From Lachnospiraceae bacterium (GTDB lineage: Bacteria > Bacillota > Clostridia > Lachnospirales > Lachnospiraceae), in NCBI GenBank assembly GCA_017405805.1, contig JAFQZU010000038.1, forward strand, positions 36,421 to 100,420: 64,000 nt of DNA. The letters are read 5' to 3'. Positions 42,610-50,415 of the stretch are shown here, in pieces. Every line of letters starts with the position of its first letter. Positions within the stretch are counted from its first letter, which is position 1. Position numbers and translations under genes: made by a program. The notes beneath the pieces are model-generated. The model did not search any database. It was given only the letters and a program-made list of their open reading frames with translations, and was not told where the DNA came from.

Positions 42610-43611
42610 TTAAGATTGTCTTTCCAATACTTTCAGGACGGCGTCCGCCGGCGGCAGATCCAGATACCTGGTCTCCTCACCGTGCACCAGCCTGCATGCC
42701 TTCGTATCATCCGTGGATCCGATGACCGACGCCGGTATTCCTTCCCGCGAAAGTCCCGCGAGCATCTTTTCGGGGTCCCCCGTGACCATGAAAAGGCAGC
42801 CTCCCGAGGCGGCCGCAAAGGGATCGAAGTCATAGAACTCCGCGATCTCGATTCCCTCCTGCAGAACGGGGACCTTATCCGTCTCGATCCGCAGACCCCT
42901 GCCGCAGCGGGCGGACAGTTCCCAGAGGGCGGCGTATACGCCTCCCGCGCCCGCGCTGACCATTGTTTCACAGCCGCTGTCCCATCCGCAGAGGGCCGCT
43001 TTGCGCACCGAGAGCGCTTCTCCCATCCGCCTGCAGCGGGCGGCAAAAGAGAGCGGAAACCGCTTCTCCATCTCCTCCGGCCTCTCCAGGGCGATCAGCC
43101 ACGCGGCCTCGGCCGCCGCATATCCGGTCATCACGACCGCCCTCCCGCGGGCGCGTCCCTCACCGGTCTTTTCCGGCGCCCTGCCCGCCTGTTCCGGCAG
43201 GCGCCTGCCCATGGCTGCGCCGACTGTAACCGGGATCGATACGGCGCCTGTCACTTCCAGATGCGCCCCTTCGATCCGCATGCCCTCTTCCAGGCAGGCT
43301 CTGCCCACCTCGTCCGAAAGCTCCCGGAGCGCCGACTCCGCAGCGCCCTCCGGCATGAGAAAGACCGGCCGGAACACCGCGGGCATACAGCCCTCCGAGA
43401 GGAGTCCGGCGGCTGCGGCCCGCACTGCCCGCATGCCGCAGCGCACGCGCCCCGGCAGGGAGGGCACTGCCGTCAGGACCCAGTCGTCCGATCCGTCCGA
43501 TGCCGTATATTGCTCCGCAGCGGAAAGTACCTGCGGCGGAAATCTCTTGTAGACCGAACGGTCCATGACGGGGACCGCGCCGGCCCCCCGGCGCAGCGGT
43601 TTATCAGGCAT
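42610..43611 (-). CDS. AIR synthase/HypE-related protein
   Basis: A 333-residue protein of the PurM/HypE/ThiL/SelD superfamily. The N-terminal half contains a degenerate ATP-binding region (SEGCMPAVFRPVFLMPEGA). The middle has VMTGYAAAEAAWLIAL. The C-terminal AIRS_C-type domain has CETMVSAGAGGVYAALWELS and FDPFAAASGGCLFMVTGD, the ASGG motif being typical. The reaction is unknown. Relatives sit beside Lrp and aminotransferase genes, as here, and this does not look like hydrogenase maturation because no hyp genes are nearby. Ala content is high. AAGGAG is nine bases before the ATG. Confidence 0.72.
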   Translation of the reverse strand: MPDKPLRRGAGAVPVMDRSVYKRFPPQVLSAAEQYTASDGSDDWVLTAVPSLPGRVRCGMRAVRAAAAGLLSEGCMPAVFRPVFLMPEGAAESALRELSDEVGRACLEEGMRIEGAHLEVTGAVSIPVTVGAAMGRRLPEQAGRAPEKTGEGRARGRAVVMTGYAAAEAAWLIALERPEEMEKRFPLSFAARCRRMGEALSVRKAALCGWDSGCETMVSAGAGGVYAALWELSARCGRGLRIETDKVPVLQEGIEIAEFYDFDPFAAASGGCLFMVTGDPEKMLAGLSREGIPASVIGSTDDTKACRLVHGEETRYLDLPPADAVLKVLERQS

Positions 43612-43633
43612 CCTTCCATGCTCCTTTTTGGAA

Positions 43634-43662
43634 ATTATAATCTCGCTCTATGCGCTTTGCAA
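43634..43662 (-). promoter_or_regulatory. Predicted sigma-A promoter of the AIRS-lrp-aminotransferase unit
   Basis: Minus strand TTGCAA (43662-43657) and TATAAT (43639-43634) are 17 nt apart, 23 nt before the ATG at 43611. Confidence 0.65.
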
Positions 43663-43687
43663 TGACTCCCTAAAGATCGGGGCGCGG

Positions 43688-43717
43688 TTGTTTCCCCGCG
43701 GACTATAGTGCTATAAT
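43688..43717 (+). promoter_or_regulatory. Predicted sigma-A promoter of the greA-like gene
   Basis: TTGTTT (43688-43693) and TATAAT (43712-43717) are separated by 18 nt, about 43 nt before the ATG at 43760. Confidence 0.55.
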
Positions 43718-43759
43718 AATGGTTCCGCTATTAATCATACCACAAAAAGAGAGGTCATC

Positions 43760-44263
43760 ATGCATAATAAATTAACCCGCAAGGATATTGAAGATATGCA
43801 GAAAGAGATCGACCACCGCAAGCTCGTGCTCCGCCCCCAGCTCCTTGACGAAGTAAAGGAGACAAGGGCCCAGGGCGATCTGAGCGAGAACTTCGAATAC
43901 CACGTGGCGAAGAGAGCCAAGAACAAAAACGACAGCCGCATCCGTTTCCTTGAAAAGATGATCAAGACCGCCGTCGTCGTCGAGGACAACGCGGCGGAGG
44001 ACGAGGCGGGCCTCGGCAAGGACGTCACCATCTATATCCCGGAGGAGGACGTCGAGGAGACGTATACCATCGTCAGCACCATGCGGCAGGATTCCCTGAA
44101 CGGCTTCATCAGCATCGAATCGCCCCTCGGAAAGGCGCTCATGCGGCACCGCGCGGGCGATAAGATCACGGTCCGCGTCAGTGACACCTACAGCTACGAG
44201 GCCGTGATCCGCTCCGTCAGAAGGAACGAACAGGCAGAGGATTCCGACATCCGCCAGTTTTGA
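43760..44263 (+). CDS. GreA/GreB-type transcript cleavage factor
   Basis: A 167-residue elongation factor that rescues backtracked RNA polymerase by stimulating transcript cleavage. An N-terminal coiled coil (about residues 5-75) contains the tip motif QGDLSENFEYH, with the catalytic Asp and Glu. A C-terminal FKBP-like domain (about 85-160) has IVSTMRQDSLNGFISIESPLG followed by KALMRHRAGDKITV. Length is close to typical GreA (about 158). Single gene on the plus strand with its own promoter; no terminator is evident before the acyl-CoA synthetase gene. Confidence 0.9.
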   Translation: MHNKLTRKDIEDMQKEIDHRKLVLRPQLLDEVKETRAQGDLSENFEYHVAKRAKNKNDSRIRFLEKMIKTAVVVEDNAAEDEAGLGKDVTIYIPEEDVEETYTIVSTMRQDSLNGFISIESPLGKALMRHRAGDKITVRVSDTYSYEAVIRSVRRNEQAEDSDIRQF

Positions 44264-44266
44264 TTC

Positions 44267-44295
44267 TTGCATTTGAATGCGGAAGTGAGTATAGT
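44267..44295 (+). promoter_or_regulatory. Predicted sigma-A promoter of the acyl-CoA synthetase gene
   Basis: TTGCAT (44267-44272) and TATAGT (44290-44295) are separated by 17 nt. The -35 starts four bases after the greA-like stop codon and the -10 lies 75 nt before the chosen ATG. Confidence 0.6.
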
Positions 44296-44370
44296 ATTAC
44301 ATGAAACTTTACCGCATAAAACCGTTGCGCTTTAACTTGCGAAAGCGTCATGCTAAGAAAGGACACCGTT

Positions 44371-46020
44371 ATGCCCATCACAGATTTCCTGATCAGAAAC
44401 GCCCGGGAATGGCCCAACGACACTGCGCTGATCGAGCTCAATCCCGAAATGAAGGTCCCTCCGCTCACCACCTGGAAGGAATATGCCCTCATCGAGCCCA
44501 GCAGAGAGGTGGCCTACCGGCAGGAGATCAGCTGGAGCATTTTTAACGAAAAGGCAAACCGCGTGGCCAACTTCCTTCTGGCCCGCGGCATCGTAAAGGG
44601 CGACAAGGTTGCCATCCTCCTGATGAACTGCCTGGACTGGCTGCCCATCTATTTCGGCATCCTCAAGACCGGCGCCATCGCCGTTCCGCTCAACTACCGC
44701 TACAGCGCGGATGAGATCGAGTACTGCGTAAATCTGGCGGAGGCGGATATCCTCATCTTCGGCCCCGAGTTCATCGGCCGCGTGGAGGAGATCGCGGAGA
44801 ACATCAGCCACAGGAGACTCCTTCTGTACTGCGGCCCTTCCTGCCCTTCCTTCGCGGAGGATTTTATCGCGCAGACCGTCAACTACTCCAGTATGGAGCC
44901 CGGGATCGAGATCGACGACGACGATTACGCCGCCATCTATTTCTCCTCCGGCACGACCGGCTTCCCCAAAGCCATCCTGCATAAGCACAGCGGCCTGCTT
45001 CACTCCGCCGTCATGGAGCAGAAGCACCACGGCCAGCAGAAAAACGACACTTTCCTCTGCATCCCGCCCCTGTATCACACCGGCGCGAAGATGCACTGGT
45101 TCGGGAGCCTTGTCTCCGGCGGCAGTGCGGTCCTTCTGAGGGCCACGACCCCCGAGACCATCCTCAAGGCCGTCTCCGACGAGATGTGCACCGTCGTCTG
45201 GCTCCTCGTACCGTGGGCGCAGGACATCCTGGAGGCCCTCGACAGCGGCAGCCTGAAAATGGAGGACTACCGCCTGTCCCAGTGGAGACTGATGCATATC
45301 GGCGCGCAGCCCGTGCCGCCGTCCCTCATCTCCCACTGGTTCGATTACTTCCCGAATCACCAGTACGACACCAACTACGGCCTGTCCGAGTCCCTGGGAC
45401 CCGGCTGCGTGCATCTGGGCGTCGAAAACGTGCACAAGGTCGGCGCCATCGGTATTCCCGGCTACAAGTGGGAGTGCCGGATCGTGGATGAAAACCGGAA
45501 GGACGTTGCGCAGGGAGAAGTCGGCGAGCTGGCCGTCAGGGGCCCCGGCGTCATGGTCTGCTACTACAACAATCCCAAGGCCACCGATGAGGTCCTGGAC
45601 AGCGACCGCTGGCTCTACACCGGCGACATGGCCATGCAGGACGAGGACGGCTTCATCTACCTCGTGGACCGCAAGAAGGACGTCATCATCTCCGGCGGCG
45701 AGAATATCTACCCCGTGCAGATCGAAGACTTCCTGCACGGCTTCGACAAGATCAGCGACGTGGCCGTCATCGGTCTTCCGGACAAGCGTCTCGGTGAGAT
45801 CGCCACAGCCATCATCCAGATCAAGGAAGGCATGGAGTGCTCCGAGGAGGAGATCAATCTCTTCTGCAGAAAGCTCCCGCGCTACAAGCGCCCGCGCAAG
45901 ATCATTTTTGCGGATGTGCCCCGCAACCCGACCGGCAAGATCGAAAAGCCCAGGCTCCGCGAGAAATACGGCGCCTCCTTCCTCGTGGCCGCCGAGAGCG
46001 GACAGAGCGTGCCCGTCTGA
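44371..46020 (+). CDS. AMP-binding acyl-CoA synthetase
   Basis: A 549-residue ANL-superfamily enzyme that activates a carboxylic acid as acyl-AMP and probably forms the CoA thioester. Motifs: YFSSGTTGFPKAILHKHSG (P-loop) near residue 190, the NYGLSESLG adenine site, LYTGDMAMQDEDGFIYLVDR, KKDVIISGGENIYPVQIED, and the catalytic Lys in NPTGKIEK. ATG 44371 is preferred to the ATG seven codons earlier because AAAGGA is seven bases upstream. The chain length of the substrate cannot be told. It stands alone with its own promoter. Confidence 0.88.
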   Translation: MPITDFLIRNAREWPNDTALIELNPEMKVPPLTTWKEYALIEPSREVAYRQEISWSIFNEKANRVANFLLARGIVKGDKVAILLMNCLDWLPIYFGILKTGAIAVPLNYRYSADEIEYCVNLAEADILIFGPEFIGRVEEIAENISHRRLLLYCGPSCPSFAEDFIAQTVNYSSMEPGIEIDDDDYAAIYFSSGTTGFPKAILHKHSGLLHSAVMEQKHHGQQKNDTFLCIPPLYHTGAKMHWFGSLVSGGSAVLLRATTPETILKAVSDEMCTVVWLLVPWAQDILEALDSGSLKMEDYRLSQWRLMHIGAQPVPPSLISHWFDYFPNHQYDTNYGLSESLGPGCVHLGVENVHKVGAIGIPGYKWECRIVDENRKDVAQGEVGELAVRGPGVMVCYYNNPKATDEVLDSDRWLYTGDMAMQDEDGFIYLVDRKKDVIISGGENIYPVQIEDFLHGFDKISDVAVIGLPDKRLGEIATAIIQIKEGMECSEEEINLFCRKLPRYKRPRKIIFADVPRNPTGKIEKPRLREKYGASFLVAAESGQSVPV

Positions 46021-46090
46021 TACGGGAACCGCACGCGGACAAAAGGCGGCCCGGCCGACCGGCCCGCACCCCTACACCGACCGAATTTAC

Positions 46091-46119
46091 AGAGCTGCCG
46101 CTTTATCCGCGGCGGCTCT
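46091..46119 (+). terminator. Possible terminator after the acyl-CoA synthetase gene
   Basis: AGAGCTGCCGC (46091-46101) and GCGGCGGCTCT (46109-46119) pair with one mismatch around a seven-base loop. Only TT follows, so it is a weak candidate. Confidence 0.4.
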
Positions 46120-46169
46120 TATGTTAGAATGACAAAAGCAGCGACTATTATGATTTGGAAAGATGGTTT

Positions 46170-48503
46170 ATGAGACTGAGAAATATTCCCGGCGCCAGGG
46201 ACCGGATCGCACAAAGCCCCTGGATCGTGCAAAAACCCGAAGAACAAAAAGGAAACTGGAAGTCCCTCTTCCCGCATGAGGGGCCGCTCCACCTCGAGAT
46301 CGGCACGGGAAAGGGCCGCTTCATCCATGAGATGGCCGTCCGCAACCCCGACATCAACTACATCGGCATCGAGAAGTACTCCAGCGTTCTGATCCGGGCA
46401 CTGGACAAGCAGGAAGAGACGACCTGCCCCAACCTCCTCTTCATCCGCGGGGACGCCGAACTGGTCAACGAGTACTTCGCGCCGGAGGAGATCGACCGGA
46501 TCTATCTCAACTTCTCGGACCCCTGGCCCAAGGACCGCCACGCAAAAAGGCGCCTTCCCAGCAAGGAATTCCTGCGGCGGTTCGCCATGATCCTGAAGAA
46601 GGGCGGCACCATCGAATTCAAGACGGACAACCGGCCGCTGTTCGATTTCGCCATGGAGGAGATCGAGCAGGGCGGTTTCAGGCTCCTGCAGTACACGAAT
46701 GATCTGCATGCGGATCCCGCCATGAGCGCCGGAAACGTCATGACCGAGTATGAGGAGCGCTTCTCCAAAAAAGGCAATAAGATCAACAAATACATTATTG
46801 CCGCGCTCACGCTGGCTCTGCTCTTTACGGGACTAAGTCCTGCGGCAGGACCGTTTCCCGCTCTGCAGGCCCTGGCCGCGGAGGAAAGCACGGACCAGAG
46901 CGCGGAGGGAGGCGTCGATTACTACGCCGAGGCAGAGGCCAGGAAAGAAGAGCCCGTCCAGACAAATGAGCTGGAAAACTGGCCCCAGGGCCCGGCCATC
47001 GGCGCGGAGAGCGCCATTTTAATGGAGGCAAATACAGGCTCCGTCCTCTATGCCAAGAATATCCACGAAGAGCTCTATCCCGCCAGCATCACCAAGATCA
47101 TGACGGGCCTTCTCGCCTTCGAGAACCTGTCCCCGAGTGATATGGTCCCCTTCTCCGAAGAAGCAGTCTTCGGGATCGAGCGGGACAGCTCCAATATCGG
47201 CATCGACGTCGGGGAGGAGCTCACGGGGAGGGAATGCCTCTACGCGATTTTTGTCGCTTCCGCAAACGAAGTGGCCATGGCCATCGCGGAGAAGGCGGGC
47301 GGCTCCGTGGACGGTTTTGCCGAGATGATGAACGAGCGCGCCGCGCAGCTGGGCTGTCAGAACACGCACTTTGTAAATCCGCACGGCCTGCACTCCGACG
47401 AGCACTACACCAGCGCTTACGACATGGCCCTGATCGCGCGGGAGTTTTTCTCCCACGACAACCTGGCGGAATACGCCAATATGGCCACCTACCACTTCGA
47501 GCCCACGGACACGCAGCCCGACGATTTCTACCTGCGCAACAAGCACCAGCTGATCAACGGCGATATGCCTTACGACGGCGTACTGGGCGGCAAAACAGGC
47601 TTCACCACCCTCTCCCGCCAGACCCTCGTGACCTGCTGCGAGCGGGATGACCTGAAGCTGATCTGCGTGATCATGAAGGAGGAATCTCCCAATCAGTTCC
47701 AGGACACCATCGACCTGTTCGACTACGGCTTCGACAATTTCCACCGGGTGAAGGTCACTGACTTTGTCCAGGACTTCACGCTGGACGACCCCGGCTTTAT
47801 GCAGCAGGGAAAAGATATCTTCGGCAGCAAAGCCCTTCCGCTCTCCATTGACAGCGGCGGATACGTCGTGATCCCGGACGCCATGGATTTTTCCGTACTG
47901 ACGTCTTCTTTCGTTTACGACGAGGCCCAGATCGCCAGCGGCGAGCTTCCGCAGGACGACAGCGGCAATCTGATCGTCGGTAAGCTCCAGTACGCTTACG
48001 GCGACAATCCGGTCGGAACGGCGGACCTCTTATTTACCGGCTCTCTCCCCACGGAGGAGGAGAAAAAGGCAATGGAGGAAGAGGCGGCCGCACAGGAAGC
48101 AGCGGCGGAAGGCGCTCCCGCGGACGCTGACGCGGCTGCCGCAGATGCCGGCGAAGCCTCCGGAACCGACACGGCTTCCGTGGAGGTGGATCCCGACAAC
48201 ATGCAGATCCAGCTCCCCAGCGATCACGCCACGGTCACCCACCAGTCCGGGATCGTGGAAGGCATCCGCGCCTTTTTCGAAAACATCCTGCACAGCGGCG
48301 CCGACGGAACGCTTTTCCTCGATGTGCCGGCCCTGCTCTTCCTCGTTATCATCGTCTCCGGCGTTCTCGTCGTTTTCCTGACGCTGATCGCCTATATCCG
48401 GCACCTGCACAGGAGCAGGAAGCGGAGAAGACGCAGGAAGCTCCGGAAGGAAGCGGAGGAAAGAGTAAGGCAGGAGCTGATCAAAGAACACGAACATAAA
48501 TAA
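46170..48503 (+). CDS. TrmB tRNA (guanine-N7) methyltransferase fused in frame to a D-Ala-D-Ala carboxypeptidase
   Basis: One open frame of 777 residues joins two unrelated enzymes. Residues 1-208 are a full TrmB: LEIGTGKGRFIHEMAVRNPD, NFSDPWPKDRHAKRRL, TIEFKTDNRPLF and TEYEERF, which is the normal TrmB end. Directly after it comes a signal-peptide-like segment (KINKYIIAALTLALLFTG, ending near ALAAEE). The rest is an S11 penicillin-binding carboxypeptidase with PASITKIMT (SxxK, near 307), SANE (SxN) and GGKTGFT (KTG, near 474), then a DacF-type C-terminal domain, an Ala/Glu spacer, a membrane helix near 705-727 and a basic tail. No ATG, GTG or TTG in frame lies at the junction. Signal peptidase cleavage would release TrmB in the cytoplasm. 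An indel or assembly error that removed a stop remains possible. Confidence 0.82.
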   Translation: MRLRNIPGARDRIAQSPWIVQKPEEQKGNWKSLFPHEGPLHLEIGTGKGRFIHEMAVRNPDINYIGIEKYSSVLIRALDKQEETTCPNLLFIRGDAELVNEYFAPEEIDRIYLNFSDPWPKDRHAKRRLPSKEFLRRFAMILKKGGTIEFKTDNRPLFDFAMEEIEQGGFRLLQYTNDLHADPAMSAGNVMTEYEERFSKKGNKINKYIIAALTLALLFTGLSPAAGPFPALQALAAEESTDQSAEGGVDYYAEAEARKEEPVQTNELENWPQGPAIGAESAILMEANTGSVLYAKNIHEELYPASITKIMTGLLAFENLSPSDMVPFSEEAVFGIERDSSNIGIDVGEELTGRECLYAIFVASANEVAMAIAEKAGGSVDGFAEMMNERAAQLGCQNTHFVNPHGLHSDEHYTSAYDMALIAREFFSHDNLAEYANMATYHFEPTDTQPDDFYLRNKHQLINGDMPYDGVLGGKTGFTTLSRQTLVTCCERDDLKLICVIMKEESPNQFQDTIDLFDYGFDNFHRVKVTDFVQDFTLDDPGFMQQGKDIFGSKALPLSIDSGGYVVIPDAMDFSVLTSSFVYDEAQIASGELPQDDSGNLIVGKLQYAYGDNPVGTADLLFTGSLPTEEEKKAMEEEAAAQEAAAEGAPADADAAAADAGEASGTDTASVEVDPDNMQIQLPSDHATVTHQSGIVEGIRAFFENILHSGADGTLFLDVPALLFLVIIVSGVLVVFLTLIAYIRHLHRSRKRRRRRKLRKEAEERVRQELIKEHEHK

Positions 48504-48507
48504 AAAA

Positions 48508-48607
48508 GGAGCCGTATATTAATACCCTTGGGCACGCTCGCCTATACTCGCTCGTTCACGCCCCTATGGGCGTGAAAAGGCCCGGCGGGTTATTAATATA
48601 CGGCTCC
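48508..48607 (+). repeat. Structured 3'-end hairpin element, copy C
   Basis: Perfect 17-bp arms GGAGCCGTATATTAATA/TATTAATATACGGCTCC enclose the shared core (CCCTTGGGCACGCTCGCC...) plus an inserted hairpin TTCACGCCC..GGGCGTGAA. It starts four bases after the stop codon of the trmB-carboxypeptidase gene. Compared with A and B the arms differ at several positions on both sides, always keeping pairing. Confidence 0.82.
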
Positions 48608-48627
48608 CCGTTTATAAGGGACCGATT

Positions 48628-50406
48628 ATGAATAGATATAAGAATTCCGTTACGGGACGTACTGTTTACTACTACGGGAAGGCCACGCTGAAGCACTGGC
48701 CTTATTTTTTACTGGACATCCTCTCTTCCACCGGCTACGCATACTTCCTCACCTTCGGAAATCCCATGATCATCGCCCGGATCGTGGACCGGATCAGCAC
48801 TTCCCGGGTATCCTCCGACCAGGTCTTCTCCGTCTTCGGTCCGGATATCCTTCTTCTGATCCTCTGCAACGTGATGGGACAGGTCTGCAGCAAACTCCAG
48901 GATTACAGCCTTTGGAAGCTGCAGATCCTGGTGTACTACGACCTGTCGACGCTCTGTTTTGACGTGCTGTGCAACCAGTCCATGACCTTTCACAACAACC
49001 GCTACGGCGGCTCTCTTGTCAGCCAGACCAGCAAGTTCGCCAACGCCTACAACATGCTGATGCAGACCCTGACCTACTCGGTCATCCCGGCTGCCGCCAC
49101 GGTCGTGTTCATCATCGTGATCCTGCTGCCGCTGGTGCCCCTGTACGTTCTGATCGTCGCCGTATTTCTGGTCATCTACGTTCTGGTCGTCTATCACATC
49201 TTCCGGCGTCTGCAGAAACTGAACGCCGAGACCGCCGGCGCCCAGAACCGCCTCTCGGGCGAGCTCTCGGACAGCATTACCAATATCCTCGCCGTGAAGA
49301 CTTCCGGCAGAGAGCAGTACGAGAAGGACCTGTTCGAGCAGATCAATAAAGAGGTGTATGTGACGGATTCCAGAAGGATGCGCGGATCCCTGTTCTCGGG
49401 GGCCGTCGCCTCCTCCATGATCGTCGTGATCATGGCCATCCTGACCTTCTTTCTGGCCGGCGGCAACGCCTGGTTCGGCATCAGCCCCGGCACGCTGGTC
49501 ATGATGTTCTCCTACACCAACAACCTGACGCTCCGCTTCAACATGCTCTCCTCGGTCATGCAGAGCATCAACCGCAGTTTTGGCGACGCTCACGACATGA
49601 CGGTCATCCTGGATGAGCCCCGCCTGGTGGCCGACGTCCAAAACGCGCAGGATCTGCACGTGACAGACGGCGAGATCGCCTTCCGTGACCTCACCTTCCG
49701 CTATACCGACGCGGGGATGCCCTCGACGGTATTCGAGCACTTCAACCTGCACATTCCCGCCGGGCAGAGGATCGGCCTGGTCGGAAAGTCCGGCTCCGGC
49801 AAAACCACCCTCACCCGCCTTCTTCTGCGCCTGGTCGATATCCAGGAGGGGCAGATCCTCATCGACGGACAGGAGATCTCCGGGGTGACGCAGGTGAGCC
49901 TGCGCCGCCAGATCGCCTATGTCCCGCAGGAGCCGCTCCTCTTCCACCGCACCATCGCGGAGAATATCGCCTACGGCAGGCCGGACGCGACTTTCGAGCA
50001 GATCCGGCAGGCGGCCATTGACGCAAACGCGCTGGAATTTATCGATCAGCTGCCGGACGGGTTTGATACCATCACAGGAGAGCGAGGCGTCAAGCTCTCG
50101 GGCGGGCAGCGGCAGAGGATCGCCATCGCGCGGGCTATTATGACGGACGCCCCCATCCTGGTGCTGGACGAAGCAACCAGCGCGCTGGATTCGGAGAGCG
50201 AGCAGCTGATCCAGTCCGCCCTGCAGAACCTGATGAAGGGACGGACCTCGATCGTGATCGCGCACCGCCTCTCCACCGTGGCCAGCCTGGACCGGATCGT
50301 CGTTCTCAAAAACGGAGAGATCGCCGAGGACGGAGTCCACGGCGATCTGTTGAAAAAGGGCGGTGAATATGCGGGATTATGGGCGCGGCAGACAAAGATG
50401 AAATGA
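48628..50406 (+). CDS. ABC-type exporter, fused permease and ATPase
   Basis: A 592-residue half-transporter that would work as a homodimer or with a partner outside the window. Six membrane helices occupy about residues 25-310, with a cytoplasmic loop SGELSDSITNILAVKTSGRE. The C-terminal ATPase (about 350-585) has VGKSGSGKTTL (Walker A), the Q-loop YVPQEPLLF, the signature LSGGQRQRIAIARA, ILVLDEATSALD (Walker B) and the switch His in IAHRLST. Substrate unknown. It begins 21 nt after hairpin element C, and its stop lies nine bases from the convergent DUF4132 gene. Confidence 0.9.
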   Translation: MNRYKNSVTGRTVYYYGKATLKHWPYFLLDILSSTGYAYFLTFGNPMIIARIVDRISTSRVSSDQVFSVFGPDILLLILCNVMGQVCSKLQDYSLWKLQILVYYDLSTLCFDVLCNQSMTFHNNRYGGSLVSQTSKFANAYNMLMQTLTYSVIPAAATVVFIIVILLPLVPLYVLIVAVFLVIYVLVVYHIFRRLQKLNAETAGAQNRLSGELSDSITNILAVKTSGREQYEKDLFEQINKEVYVTDSRRMRGSLFSGAVASSMIVVIMAILTFFLAGGNAWFGISPGTLVMMFSYTNNLTLRFNMLSSVMQSINRSFGDAHDMTVILDEPRLVADVQNAQDLHVTDGEIAFRDLTFRYTDAGMPSTVFEHFNLHIPAGQRIGLVGKSGSGKTTLTRLLLRLVDIQEGQILIDGQEISGVTQVSLRRQIAYVPQEPLLFHRTIAENIAYGRPDATFEQIRQAAIDANALEFIDQLPDGFDTITGERGVKLSGGQRQRIAIARAIMTDAPILVLDEATSALDSESEQLIQSALQNLMKGRTSIVIAHRLSTVASLDRIVVLKNGEIAEDGVHGDLLKKGGEYAGLWARQTKMK

Positions 50407-50415
50407 CGTCTTTGT

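Noticed and set aside
42610-43611. Hydrogenase maturation protein HypE
   Set aside because: The protein lacks the C-terminal cysteine expected for HypE and there are no hyp or hydrogenase genes around; it is only a superfamily relative.
44353-45738. 461-codon minus-strand frame
   Set aside because: Antisense shadow of the acyl-CoA synthetase, caused by high GC at third codon positions.
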